A program made the translations under genes and the position numbers. A stretch of 64,000 bases of DNA from Porodaedalea pini (Eukaryota > Basidiomycota > Agaricomycetes > Hymenochaetales > Hymenochaetaceae). The stretch lies in assembly GCA_002794775.1 (NCBI GenBank), contig NBAY01000011.1, forward strand, positions 62,001 through 126,000, given 5' to 3'. Below, piece after piece: positions 22,279 to 34,268 of the stretch; within the stretch, counting starts at the first letter, position 1, and each line of letters starts with the position of its first letter. The notes beneath the pieces were generated by a model. The model was not told where the DNA came from, searched no databases, and saw only the letters and a program-made list of their open reading frames with translations.

Positions 22279-23786
22279 CGTTGCGTGCTGTATGGGAGAC
22301 GATGCTGGAGCGAGTTTGAATGAATCGCGGGGGGTGCAAGTGGGGGGTAGAAGAGCACTTGGGGTCAGACTTTGGATGCGTGCCGCGCTTAAGTATAGTA
22401 ATTAAATCAATATCCGCGCGGTACGCACAGCAGTGCACGTGATCTCGTGAGCCATGGTCTTCGAAGTTCCACACACTGGCACGGCGTAGCCTCTTGGCTA
22501 AGATCTCTTACCGACCTTTTGCTCCAAACGGACTCAAGGATCTCATCTGCTTCCCGAGTCAAGCCTGCTTCTGCTCAACCGCTTCGCCGCCCAGCGGTCC
22601 GAGTGTTTTTGTCTCTCTCAATTTGTATATCAGCATTTCTATTCTTTTCATTCGCCTTTCCTGGAGATTCTGGCTACGATGTCCTGCCTTTCCAGCCATG
22701 ATGACCACATTAGGAGAATCGATCGTGAAGCGCGTCAAGTATTCTCTCGGCTTTACGTAAAGGCCTTATTCTCCTATTTATACTGATTAATGGCAGCCAT
22801 CTCCGCGCCTCGCCTTGAGTCCGCCTTGTCCGACGCCATGCCAATTCAATCTTTTCTGCTTGCATGGGCCTCGCGTGAGCCTGACTGTGCAATCTGACAC
22901 CTGGTGGGCACGTTTTGCAGTACTAGTGATAAATTTACATATCACCGTTCAAGATACACCGCCCGCTGATGCCTTGACGGGGAACGTTTAACTCGCGCGG
23001 GCAGATGGATTGCAGAGGCTCCGACCCCGACTCTGAGTCGACCACATCATGTACTGCTTCTCCCGTGGATCCGAGGGCTTGACAAGTTATATTCAAGAAT
23101 CATGCGCTAACCGCGAGTGAGTTTGCATTCAAATCTTAGGCGCATTCATCAGCCCTAACAGCCTAATTCTAAGCTCGTGCGCTTAGAACAAAACAGGAGA
23201 GTTGACAATATGCTATTGTTGAAGCTTCACCTCCGTGCTTTCCAACCGGTCGGCTTTAATACGCATACACAAATTAACGCCTTGGAAGTTTCTTTTTCTT
23301 TTTCTTTCTTCGGCAGTTGCATATAGAAAAACTGAAGCAGTTTGTGCCATTTTAAGACAACAAGTCCCTTGTGTCTCTATCTCCTTAGCGCAAGGAGAAT
23401 TCAGGAGGGTGTTTTGGTACTTTTACAAGCTCAGATACATTGAACTAATGGTACACAGGTATTTTTGTGTTTAGCCGACTACAACGGACAATCAAGAACG
23501 CTTCTTGGCTCGATTCTTATATGTATGTACGTCCTCCAGAAAGCTTCCGAAGCTTGTAGCTTTGCACAGCCCAACGTCGATCGATCGTTGTTCTCGTTGT
23601 CCTGCGGTCAGGATACAGCCTTCGAAGGGATGCTAAAGTGCCCCCACAATCCTTCAAGCTTCTGAGCAAAGGAAGCGCGTGGCGCAGCGGGTTTGATTCT
23701 GCCCGACGATGTTGATGATCGGTCTGATAGGATCTAGGTATAGAAACTTCCCAGAAGTCGTCAGGAGTCTTGTTTCCTCTTCAATC

Positions 23787-24170
23787 ATGGCAGGCCCTCT
23801 CAGTCAACTAACAAACTCGAGGATAGCAGAAGGCATGGGTGGGAGGCGCGACACCTTAATGATAGAGTTATCAATGACACTGGATCCAGCTGACGGAAAC
23901 TTAATTCACATCAAAAAGGTACTGAGAGTCAAGAAGCATCAAGCGACTGCTTCTGGAGTCGGTGTTGGCAACGACCGACATCGGGGACCCGATGTCAGGA
24001 TCTTTAAGCGCCCGTTTACATCAGTCAATGGACTGCGGCTTCTCTAGGTCTCTGAGGAAGAGCTCGAAATCCTTCTGGCTGTGATTAATAGGCGTCCCGT
24101 TAGCTTTAATGAGTCAAACCTCGATGACATGTTGATACATGAGGAGTCTGGGATGCTGCTGTGCTCATAG
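23787..24170 (+). CDS. Small hypothetical protein, tentative two-exon model
   Basis: Exons 23787-23918 and 24048-24170 around intron 23919-24047 (GTACTG...TCTCTAG) give 84 aa. The frame closes and no stop occurs. The second exon has an acidic, amphipathic look (SEEELEILLAVINRRPVSFN, SNLDDMLIHEESG). No family recognised. The intron is longer than usual here (129 nt), so this could be chance. Confidence 0.3.
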
Positions 24171-26507
24171 CCGCGAAGTGCCGACTTTTACGCAGTTGAA
24201 ATATACATTCAACATCGGCCCCTTCTGAAGATTCCCCTCGAGATCCGGTGCCCAGTTCGATGGCTGAGGCTTCGTGTGGGTCAAGGGATGATGTTCTTTG
24301 GCGCCCCGCACTCCAATAACACGTTGTCTTCCTTTTGGTTCATCCCGCCGCGAACCAGCCTGGCAATGCAAAGCCAAAACACCGGCTAGCCGCATCAGTG
24401 TCACGAGAGACAGGCTAGGATCATTTGCCGCACCTCGTAGCGCATAGGACGATTTCGGTAGGAATCGGTGCGCCCACAGACGAAGCCGATTTGACCTGCT
24501 CAAGATTGCGAATGAGCTGCGGTCTAGAATAGAGACTGTTCCAATGGCGAAAGGCGCGACTCGTGTTTGCTCGCACTGAATGAAACATTGATGAACCGGC
24601 CAAGCGTGTCTTGTTGGTACTGAAACGATCGAGTATGCACACGAGATGGCGATCAAGATCGCTATGACTGCATGCAAGTTGAAGAGTAACATACGTAGCT
24701 CGAAAATTCATTTGCATGTATTGCCTGTTGTTGCAACGCCGCGCCCGGATCATCCTTTGGCTCGTGGCTGCGCAGACAGGTAGCACTCGCGCCCGCGAAG
24801 TAGCAAGCTCCGCACAAAGCTCGTGCCAGACTTCCGGGATCTACACACAGCTTACCGTCTCTTTTTGGTTCTAAGCTGCGGACAGTTGCGGACAGCGGAG
24901 TGCATGTTAATTTGAAAGAAAATCGTACCTAAAGATATACTGCATCTGTGAACAGGTGATGTAGGCTTGGGCGCTTGCAAAGAAAAGGTGCCGAGTGAAC
25001 CGACACAAGATTTGCTCGTGTATGCAGTGAAAGAGGCATAGGGAAGATCTTCTCCGCTCTTGTCGGCGGATAAAGCCTCCTTGTTCGCCAGCGGAACAAT
25101 TTGGCTATTGACTGGCCTCTGGATGGCGGTGTATCGGAAGTCCGACAGGCAATAGGAATATGTGCCGTACATCACGGGCATTGCGCACATGTCCGCATGT
25201 CCCTCAATCCCCGTGCACCATTGTATGCTTGACTAAAGCCGCCGCCTGTTTAGAAGTACTATTTACGGCGCGGGCAAGGGAAGGTGGAACGAGATGAGGG
25301 GTGGTTTCGGAGGCTTCCATCTCCATACGCTATTATGATGAGAGAGCTGTGTGTTGAATCTCGAGAGGAAGCTCGAAATTAGTTAATAACTCATGGTGAG
25401 GCCAAACGTTACGTGCATTTCACAAGACGAACTCGAATAGAGCTCGCGTAACTGAGCGGAATCTGTCGGCAACACGCAACTAGCATACGAAGACAGAGCC
25501 ACAGGATTCTTGTATCCCGTGCCTTAGATGAGGTACGTATATGAAAAGAAATTCTCGACACGCGTACGATGGGGATTTTCAAGTCGTGCTTCCACCGACG
25601 GAGCGGCGGCAGACATGTTACCGATGTCCTTAACACTCGCCCGAATACAGCGACAAAGTCCAAAGGTGCAAAGATGCGTCTGTGTTAGACCAGTCTCCAC
25701 GGACTTGGGCGTAAATGAGTTTCGATCCTGAGAGCAGTGAAAGGGATGAGGCGAAGCAGGAAACTTAAGGTGCGAATCGGCGGTACAGTTACCATTTTGG
25801 ATGTCAACATGGGCAAACAAATTGGCTTTTAACGAATGAAGTCGATTCGGAATCGACGCGAAACGCCCATCCACGCCTGAAAGATGCCTACTAGGCCATA
25901 AATAAGCTAGGAATCAGCCCCTGTCTGATGCCTACTCTATTGTCCTCTACCGTGTTTCCCCTTTCGCCATTTTTGCCTGTGGTTCGATTGTCGATCGGTC
26001 TCACTTCGTTGATATTTTTGTCAGGACGGCTGCGCGGTCCCCGAGCTCTCGCGTCAGCATATTTGCCTAACAGACTCGTCTCTAGTCTGTTGACTTGACT
26101 CTGAAATGGATCTTTTGAAAATCTGGCTGGCACCAGGCAGTGCTACGTTGTTTTTTCAACAATTTCATACGTGCATCCAATTGCTCGCCATCGCGTGCTT
26201 GATGTTGACTGGATTGGAAAGGATCTAATGTTTTCTGCCCGCCAAAACGGTTCGAAATCGTGTGAGCTCTTTTTCCTACAATATTAGTGTACAGGCTTTG
26301 AATGGTCATCAAAAATCTTTCTTCTTAGCGCTCTGTCCCAAAAAGGAAATGATAGACAAAAAAGTTGTGCTGTACTGCCGAGGCAGTGAGTCGTTGTACC
26401 CGCGCACCGGACAGCGTGGGGCAGGGCCCAGCATGTGCTATGGCGGGTATACGCAGTGTTCTCGCGTCGGCGACCCCTTACAGCGTCGCTACGATAATAA
26501 GCGCCTG

Positions 26508-26514
26508 TATAAAT
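26508..26514 (+). promoter_or_regulatory. TATA box upstream of the first DUF6699 gene
   Basis: TATAAAT, about 270 bp before the ATG, followed by a pyrimidine-rich probable leader (26540-26760). Confidence 0.5.
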
Positions 26515-26783
26515 GCAGGGTAGTATCTTTGCTTGAGGTCTGAGCTCTCCTCATCGCTTGTTTCTGGATCTCTCGTCCTTCCGTACTTGAGCAACTCCGC
26601 TACAATCCCGGTTCTACATCTTTACATTTGAACTTCCCAACGTATTCAACCTATCTCCGACTCGGAAATCGCGCGCTTACACTCTGATTTCTTGCTGCGT
26701 TCGCTCCTTCCCGGTTCTCAAACAGAAGCCACCCTTTCATCACCATAGCACGAGGTCTGGACGGTGAGGACTTTAGGTTTGGA

Positions 26784-27878
26784 ATGCAACTGTCTTCTCA
26801 GGTGCCGAGGCTTCCTGTAACGCATCCTAGTATCACGTAAGTGCTTCAGAACTGCTATTTAACTTTTGAGGAGTGGCTAATGCTCTGTTCCCCACCCGCA
26901 CCTCTTCCGCACGCTTTCCGTTCGCCTGGACGGAAAAGTTCGACGTCAGACACCACTCCTGACGCTCCCGAAGTGGCAGCCATGCCTTCTCAAGGACCCT
27001 ACTATCGTGATCCGTACCACCATTCTAGGACTGGATCTGGGGGTAGCTCGTCTGCCTCGTACCCTCATTCGCAATATCCGTCTCCGACAGACTCCGGCTC
27101 GAGCAGAGGTCGTCGAACCCTCGATGTCGAAATGGCAGACGCTCACGATGGGCACCGCTATTCTTCCCAGCCGCGCGGCCGGAATGCTCCAGCGTATATG
27201 TCGAATGGCTTACAGACGGAGTCACGGGACGATCCTACACAGTGTACGTGAATAGAGTCTTTGATTTACAGTACATTGGAACGCGCTAACACTGTAGTCA
27301 TAGTTTCCGTGACTCAGTCCTCTCGGAACCCCAGTCTTCATTTCCTGCTGGCGCAAGATTCTGCGCGGACGAACAGATTTGTGCTCGACATGCGCAGGAA
27401 CCCTCACGATATCGTCTCCAGGAGTGTGTACGAGAACTATGGGGGGCTTTGGGTTACTAGGGATCGCCCCTTGCACGTGCGGATTGTCTCCCGCGATTTC
27501 CCCTGGGTGATCGACATCAAGGCAGGGGAGGCGCCCGAGGGGGGCGAGCGTGGCGTAACCTGCGGTGACGTTTGGAGTCGACTCTATCAGGAACTTCTTG
27601 AGCCGATGCATGATACCGATTGGGCGTACCTGAGCGACATGGCAGCGGCTCATGATTCCAACGCGCAGCGCCGCCTCGAATATTTGATCAGCCTTGCCAG
27701 ACAGCAGATCGGGCGTGGCGAGGATGTGGCGCTAGTTCGCTTGAACTGGCTTATGAGGAAAACCGTCTTCGTCGGTCTGGAGAGAGACGAAGGATACAGG
27801 CTTTCCGCTCAACGCTTGCTTCCTGGAAGAGAACGCTGCGAGGAGACATGGATTGCACAGTTCAGCGAACGCGATTGA
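26784..27878 (+). CDS. DUF6699 domain protein, paralogue 1
   Basis: Exons 26784-26836, 26939-27243 and 27298-27878 (312 aa). A Ser/Pro/Tyr-rich disordered N-terminal half (PSQGPYYRDPYHHSRTGSGG) precedes a C-terminal domain typical of basidiomycete DUF6699 proteins: NPSLHFLLAQD, a beta-rich core (RPLHVRIVSRDFPWVIDI), GVTCGDVWSRLYQELLEP, a helical linker, then VRLNWLMRKTVFVGLERD and an ending LLPGRERCEETW. The family is found mainly in Agaricomycetes and has no known function. Paralogues lie at 28577 and 33239 and share the W(L)-x-F-x-GL-x-RD and LPG motifs. I name the family from memory of its pattern. Confidence 0.75.
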
Positions 27879-28576
27879 GGCGCATTAACTTCTGTGGCGA
27901 AAGACTTGTACAACTTACTTGTTATTCGCTTGTTATTAAGATACCCTCCCTATGCTGTATTTTAATGTATAATGGCAACGTTTCTTCTCAGTATCACCTT
28001 GATATCAAAGGTGACCTACTTACGTTGTTTTCCATATGTAACATTACACACAAATGTACAATTATTTCCTATAAATGTCCTTTGTACAATGCATGTGTGA
28101 TGTGCGTTAAGAAAGTGAGGGAATATCTCAACCTGTCGTAAATTTCATTGCGCCTGTCTCTCATTCCCTTCACCTCCCTATCACCCTTGCAAAAGGTACG
28201 ATTTCCGGGAAGCTCGGGCTTTTCAGGTGCGCCGTCCGGAGGCCTCTATAAAGGTTAGTCTCAAACGAAGAGCCTGGGTTGAAGTTGCGCAAATTACCTA
28301 GCACATTCACGGGTAGCGTCGTCCCCAGGCAACTTGTCTAAGATGCAAAGTGACTATATAGAAGCGGACTCCTGTACGCTCAAGCTGCAGCGTTTGCGCC
28401 TCTCGCAACCCTTGGAATCTTGTAAAGTTGCCATCTTTTCTCTCGCGTCTATCACTCCGAAGGAATCGAGAGCAGCAAAAATAATATATAAATCCTCTGT
28501 CAATGATAGCTCAGGCTGCAGCTTCCTCCTTGAAGTAGTCCCCTACCGGATCTCTTACACTCGCAGTTCATTCTAA
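27879..28576. other. Intergenic between DUF6699 paralogues 1 and 2
   Basis: AT-rich, no coding signal. TATA-like TATAAA near 28249 and TATATAAA near 28485-28492; the latter lies about 85 bp before the next ATG. Confidence 0.5.
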
Positions 28577-29440
28577 ATGGCTTTTCCTTCCTACACGCCC
28601 GGCAGAGCGCCAGCATACTGGCAGCCTCAATTCTACCCCGCTCCACCAGCGAGAAATGCCCCCCATGCTCGCCCGCTCACACCAGACCCAGCCGAAGAGC
28701 AACGCAAGCTTCGCAAGAAGCAACATCGTTGGTCCTTCGCGGGCTTCACTCAACAGCCCCGCGAATACCCTCTCACACCGCCACCAACCCCCATGAAGTC
28801 GCGGCGAGTGCTCTGGGAGGCAGATTTCAGTGCGTCTCTTGTTGGCTGATCTTAATGAGAACGTTTTCCTGAGTTACGTATCGCAGTGTGGGCTCCAAAA
28901 TCGTCGCGGTACCCTGACCTCCATCCAGTGCTCGCGACAGACACCACACGCGTGAACTTCGATGTCCGAGTACCTCCCGAGAACGCGATCAACCCTGGCG
29001 CGTACACACGCTTCTGGAACGTCAGCGCTTTGCGGCGCCCGACGATGCACATGCGTCTAGTCTCGCAGGATCATCCATGGGTCTTTGAACTCGACTTCCG
29101 ACCCCTCGCCGCAAGGGGGACTCCGCACTACGTGACTTGTGGCGACGTGTGGACGGCACTAACAACCGGGCTTTCCCAAGCCATGACTGATGCAGAATGG
29201 TCGCTCCTAGCAACAACTAAGCGCACAGAGCAGAGCCAGCGAAAGAAGTACATGACGGAGACTGTGGCGATGCGAAAGTATGAGCACGGGAAGTATTTGC
29301 GTCGCGTAGACTGGCTAGGGCGGAACGTCATATTCCGCGGTCTTGCAAAGGATGACAACTTTGCTCGTGACGTGCTACTTCCAGGAAGGGAGCCTTGTTC
29401 TGATACATGGGTAGTGAAGTTCTCCGCAATTAGGGCATAA
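28577..29440 (+). CDS. DUF6699 domain protein, paralogue 2
   Basis: Exons 28577-28829 and 28887-29440 (268 aa, phases close). Short Pro/aromatic-rich N terminus (PAYWQPQFYPAPPARNAPHA), a basic stretch, then the domain: YPDLHPVLATDTTRVNFDVR, RPTMHMRLVSQDHPWVFEL, YVTCGDVWTALTTGLSQAM, YLRRVDWLGRNVIFRGLAKD, LLPGREPCSDTWVVKF. Best-preserved member of the local set. Same strand as paralogue 1, 700 bp downstream, consistent with tandem duplication. Confidence 0.78.
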
Positions 29441-29764
29441 ATATCATTGGCACTTGATCTAAGAAAGAAAGAAAAAAGTTAGAAAATAGAATTCATTCGT
29501 GAAACCGCGACATCAAAACGGGTACTAACATCTATACCGGCTCACGCAAGCGCCTTCTTGAGGCGGTGAGGACAATTATTCCATGGCAGTGAAAGAACAC
29601 AAGGGCAGTGGTAACGCGTGTGACAGGGCCCAAAATGCATGGGCGTCTAAAATGCATAGCTCGCTATATGAGAAACTTCGTAGTAGCTCGATGCGCAAAC
29701 AGCCCCTGCAGCCTCTCGCCAAACCCGCGCGAGCCCACTACCATCAGCTCACTGGCTAATCGCA
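29441..29764. other. Intergenic spacer
   Basis: 324 bp, nothing seen beyond 3' and 5' flanks. Confidence 0.4.
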
Positions 29765-30379
29765 ATGTCGACATACATTCCCGCTATTGCACTTAGAGCA
29801 CATCCTCTTGGGCCTGCTTCTGCTCCTTATCCACCTGGAGTTGCTGAATGCATGGCGCCCCTTATGCGGCCTATACCTCTCCCAAACGTCCGTGTTGAAC
29901 CATACTTCGTGCCCACTAGGTCCCATCATACGCAGGATCGCAGAACAGAAACACCCAGCCTCTGTTGGGCTCCTTCAGTCCAAACGCGAGAACTTGCGTC
30001 GCACCATGATTGCACACATGTCTTTTGCCCGGGACGATCGCGCCCTCAGTATTACGGGCAGCCATACGATGGCTGGAACGACCTGGATGCGATGCGTGAG
30101 TATTCTCGCGCGTGATAGGAGCACAGAAAAACTCACTTTAATCTACACCCGCGTAATTCAGACTCATCTGCGCCTTTACCTCGCTCCGCTCTTCCGATGA
30201 ATGAGCCGCGCCTGCCGTACACCTCCCACTTTGGGAGCAGTCCCACTAGCGAGACGCCTGCCACGACGCATCACTGGTCTACCAAGCAGCGAACATATCC
30301 AGGCCCACAAACACTGCCATATGGCACGTTACGCGCCCCGCTATCACACTCCCCGCGAATCGCGAATCGTCGGTCGTGA
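29765..30379 (+). CDS. Pro/Tyr-rich protein, probably a truncated DUF6699 paralogue
   Basis: Exons 29765-30095 and 30162-30379 (182 aa; intron GTGAGT...ATTCAG closes). The product is proline-rich like the N-terminal halves of the neighbours (LGPASAPYPPGVAECMAPLM, RSRPQYYGQPYDGWNDLDAM, THHWSTKQRTYPGPQTLPYG) but stops before any domain core. I find no GDVW, WLG/WLM or LPG block in the following kilobase. Either a remnant whose domain was deleted or an independent small disordered protein. Confidence 0.45.
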
Positions 30380-31370
30380 TATCGAAATTGCTCCGTGAAG
30401 CCCTTCTAACGCTCGCATCCTTACGTGCGCACCCTCAAACCTTTGTTGCGAAGAACAAAGGCACAAGCGCTATTCTGCGCCCCCAAACAACGACCATCGT
30501 GCCGAGGCCGCCATCATCTTTATCTTCTCTCTGGCAAGGCCAAAGAGCCGGATGCAGCCTGCTCTTCTTCTCGACGATCCCGGGGAGCCATCTCTTCGAA
30601 AAAAATTCACAGGCGCCCCGTAGCACATGCTCGAGACTCGTCGCAGAGCATAACCACTCACTGCATTCCGATGTAATCTGATTCGCCGCATTCCCTCCAT
30701 ATCCTCATCTTCGCATGGTCGCTTCTAGCTTTATACACCTTCGACCTTCTTTTCCCTTTGAGCCATAAGCGTCATAGAAAAATAGTGTCTCGTCCTTGAT
30801 TGCAATAACATATACGACAGACATCTTCCAAAGTAACCACGAAGCGCTGATGAGGGACTTTACCCGCCAGAATTTGCGAGATGGACACCTGCCAAATATG
30901 AGCCCGGGCATCGTTCATCGTTTCCGGTGACCAAGTCCTGCACGCTGAATACTTGAGGGAGAGGCTGCGAAGCGCTTGAAAGAAGGATCCCTAAGGACCG
31001 AGGCGATGAATTCTGCGTTCGACAAGAAACACAGCATCACAGCGTCTGTTCATTTCAACGTTCTCTTCAATGGAAGGTCACAACCTTGACAGTTAACTTA
31101 TGAGAGGCAGTTCTGAAGACGATCGATAAGAGCAAGAGACGCCAGATAGCAGACGGGCGACGAGATGGTGGTCGATGAGTTCGCTGTTCGCCGTGTGCAA
31201 CGAAAGGAGAACGCCGCAGTGTATTTCTCGAAAGAGACAAACTCTCTCACGTGCAGCCTGATTTGACGTAATTAAATATTGTAAAAGTTTGGTCCAACCT
31301 GGTCAAGCATTTGACCGTGACGCAATCTCAGACTCTCAAGTCCAATTCTGCGTCGGCAATAAGCCTAGCG
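30380..31370. other. Intergenic, about 1 kb
   Basis: A basic open frame (30425-30676) and a minus-strand frame (30705-30911) occur but have no family match or splice partner. Probably decayed sequence after the truncated DUF6699 copy. Confidence 0.4.
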
Positions 31371-33071
31371 ATGGTTTCTTTCCAGTGAGTATATTTTTAT
31401 TTTGCATCAGATGTCTTTTTTGACTCGATTTGAGGTGTGACGGTTCGTGAACCTCCAAGATTTGTAGCCCGCCAGAGTCTGAATCTCTCTCAACGCATTG
31501 ACTTCCACTCGTAAACAGCTTGCCAGGATGTCGTCAAGAAACCCAAGCTTGACTCGCATTCTTATAGGTGCTACGCATCTTTTACCTGCGTGGACTGCAG
31601 CAAGACGTTCACTACCCCCGCTGAGTGGAAGGGGCATACCTCTTGCATCTCGGAAGCGGAGAAGTATCAGAAGGGTTTGTATAAGGGCAAAAAGATCGTG
31701 CGTGCTTATTTGGAGCTCTGCCAACGAATTACTAAGAATCAACTTGACGGGCAGCAACAAAATGGATCAAGTGGCCCGCGAGGCGACAAATCTCTAAAAT
31801 CTGTGAAGGAAGTGACGAGCAAGTCCAGCACTTCGGAAACTGCACCTGTGTCAATAGATACAATGAAAGATAAGCCTTCAGGAAAAACGGAGGCTGAAGC
31901 AGCTGTTCGCAAGGTTGAAGGTGAGTTCCTCATTTGAAATGCCAGATTGTTTCCTTTTCTCTCGTTCTTCGTAGAAATCTTCCCGTCTATCTCCGTATCA
32001 GAATCGCAACATGTATGACAATCTCTAGTCCCGATGTCTCCCTAGAGCGTGGCGCTGGAGTCCGCGATGCTCATTTGCGAATTCTCTATTCATCTGTACC
32101 CTGTTTTACCTTACGCAGCCTCCATCATTTGCAGGCACATCAATTTACTTGATATCATCAGCTGCACAATCTCCTTATACTCACTCGTATACTGCAGGTA
32201 ATTCCGGTACTTCTACAGTGGACGTCGGCACGACGGAGACTGAACAGAGGAAGGAGGGCAAAAAGAGGAGAAAGCAGAAGCGCAAGGCGGTTGAAGCGCA
32301 GGACCCTTCAACAAATGACCCGCCGACTCACGAAGAATCCAAGAAGAAAAAGAAACAGAAGTTAGATGCGTCGGCTAGTGAAGGGAAGACGAAGGCGGTA
32401 AGCTCGTGATATACATGTGCTTGGTCTATTTTTTGACTCGGTCTTTGCAAGGATGGGATATCTGAAGGGATTGCGGTGACGGAAGATCCGCCTTCTTCGG
32501 CAACAGTTACAACCGCGCCTGACTCGCTGGATACGAACTCGAAGAAGGAAAAGAAGAGAAAGGAAAAGAAGACCAAGGAGAAAGTGGTGGAGGGCGCTGA
32601 CAGAGGTGCAACTGGCGCTCCGCTTGCGGCGGACTCACAGCCATCCCCCTCGAATCATACCAAGAAGGATGATGAGGCAATGGTGCGTTCTGTATTGGCT
32701 ATTCGCTTTTCGCTTTTCATGAAGACAATCCATCCAAGAAGAAGCGCAAGGACAAGGACCTGAATCCCGATGTGCCCGTGAACGAGCCTTCCGTGACACC
32801 GATAAAGGACGTAGCTGATGACGCTCCAGCTAAGAAGAAAAAGAAGGACAAATCGAGGAAAGAGCGGAAGAGTGATCTTGTGTCGAGCCTTGAAAAGAAA
32901 GTCCTAGGGTCTGATGCCGGTGTATCGAATAAGAAACGGAAGCAGCCTGATAACGAAGGCGACGAGGGAGTAGTGGCCGGCAGCACCAAGAAGGCGAAGA
33001 AGAGGAAGGAGAAAAAGAAAAAAGCGGAGTCTGCGGTAGGGCCAGAAGCGATTGTTCCCGTAATAACATGA
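31371..33071 (+). CDS. LYAR: LYAR-type C2HC zinc-finger nucleolar protein
   Basis: N-terminal paired LYAR zinc fingers: MVSFQCDACQDVVKKPKLDS-H-x3-C, then FTCVDCSKTFTTPAEWKGHT and CISEAEKYQKGLYKGKK, as in LYAR/UPF0743 proteins of ribosome biogenesis. The rest is long, Lys/Glu-rich and low complexity, typical of nucleolar proteins. Exons: 31371-31384, 31435-31442 (8 nt), 31519-31920, 32198-32397, 32452-about 32605, 32725-33071. The junction before 32725 is uncertain. An apparent 42-nt intron from 32683 does not close in phase, while a donor at 32606 (119-nt intron) does, giving ADR-DNPSKKKRKDKD. The zinc-finger region is secure; the tail model less so. Confidence 0.82.
31435..31442 (+). other. 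8-nt microexon of the LYAR gene
   Basis: GTGTGACG between intron 31385-31434 (GTGAGT...TTTGAG) and intron 31443-31518 (GTTCGT...AAACAG). It supplies the first zinc ligand: Q-C-D-A-C needs the Cys-Asp coded here. Phase closes on both sides. Confidence 0.8.
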
Positions 33072-33238
33072 TTTAATAGTCTCGAATGCATCTGACTCGA
33101 CCTGATTATTATTCGCTTTCCTCGTTGCTTACCTTCTGTCGTTACCTCTATCTATTTTACTTCATTTGTATTCGAATCTTATATTTTGAAAACGGTCTCC
33201 TGTTGTTTCGATATATTTGTCCGGTATTTGTGTACTTG

Positions 33239-34268
33239 ATGACGCGTGGACGCGACGCGACTCAACCGTAACTTTCCGCTTCACCACAACCAGCTTTGAA
33301 CTGCCGCTGCAAAAGTATGAATAGCAAAAAAACATAAAGCACGTACTTCGGCGCTCTCTCGAAGCTTCTCTCATGCATTTGGCGGCTCGCGGCACAATGC
33401 TGACCCGCACGCGTTCGCACCGCAATGGCAGGCTGTGCCACCCGGTCTACCAGCCGTCGAGACATGGTTACACCCGCGATCACAAGCGCCATCTTTCTTG
33501 GTCTGACCTTCCGAGGCCGCTTTGTCGTTCTCCGTCGCTACGCAGTACTACCGCAACGGCGTCTGATATCCCAGAAGCACCGTCGCTAATCTCAGACGCG
33601 AACAGCTCAGCATCAACTGGGACATCGTGTTCGTTACGTTTCTCATATAAATATAATGGCGACGGAGTAGCGCTTATACTGAATCGTATTTACTATTATT
33701 TATTATTTTAGCCCACTACTCTGGATTCAACTCTGCAGTCTACTCTTCGCAAACCCACAACTCGAGCCAGCCTCAAGCTCAGATTCACTCGCTACTTGAT
33801 GCGTCCTGCACCTCTCTTGTTTGGGATGTACGCACAGAACCGAAGGCACTCCACACCTCTCACTCAGCATCGCATATTTACGGCCCGAATGCACTTTCCT
33901 TCCCTCTGACATCGACTGCTGCGGGTCATATACGTATCTTTAGTCCTGACTTCCCATGGAGCATCGAGATCGGGCCTAAGCAACGCGGTATTACCGCCAG
34001 CGAGGCGCTTCACGCAGTGTATGACCTTCTCAGCACAGATCTTGATGACGTTGTATGGGGTCTCGCGGACGAGCACACTCGCTCGAGCATGGCACGCGCC
34101 TGGAAGAGGCGGTCAGACTCAGACCTGCGTGTCAGGAAGGTCGATTGGCTGGGCAAGCGCTTTATGTTCAAGGGACTCTATCGTGATGACAAATTCGTAC
34201 AACATCGGCTACAACCGGGCATGACTGACATCCCGGAGACTTTGCTCGTAGCCTTCGCAAAAGCATAA
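33239..34268 (+). CDS. DUF6699 domain protein, paralogue 3
   Basis: Exons 33239-33267, 33365-33500, 33596-33626 and 33712-34268 (250 aa; all phases close, but the N-terminal exons are inferred from phase only). N terminus Pro/Gln-rich (PHAFAPQWQAVPPGLPAVET). The domain is clear in the last exon: AQIHSLLDASCTSLVWDVRT, GHIRIFSPDFPWSIEIGP, a shortened helical part, VRKVDWLGKRFMFKGLYRDD, LQPGMTDIPETLLVAF. More diverged than paralogues 1 and 2 (GITASEALHAVYDLL replaces GVTCGDVW). Confidence 0.65.

Larger units (their letters stand above)
22279..26783. other. 4.5-kb gene-poor region
   Basis: No block matching a known family. Open frames are short, occur equally on both strands and lack good splice continuations, apart from the small two-exon candidate at 23787-24170. 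A TATA-like element lies at 26508-26514 for the gene at 26784. No transposon ends, long repeats or RNA genes seen. Confidence 0.45.

Noticed and set aside
23671..23710. Possible tRNA (gcgcagcgggtttgattctgcccg)
   Set aside because: Only a T-arm-like piece; no matching acceptor, D or anticodon stems.
24165..24692. 175-codon minus-strand open frame
   Set aside because: Overlaps equally long frames on the other strand and has no recognisable pattern or splice partners.
30705..30911. Minus-strand small protein with ETLFFYDAYGSKGKEG
   Set aside because: Protein-like for a short stretch only; no start context, neighbouring exon or family.
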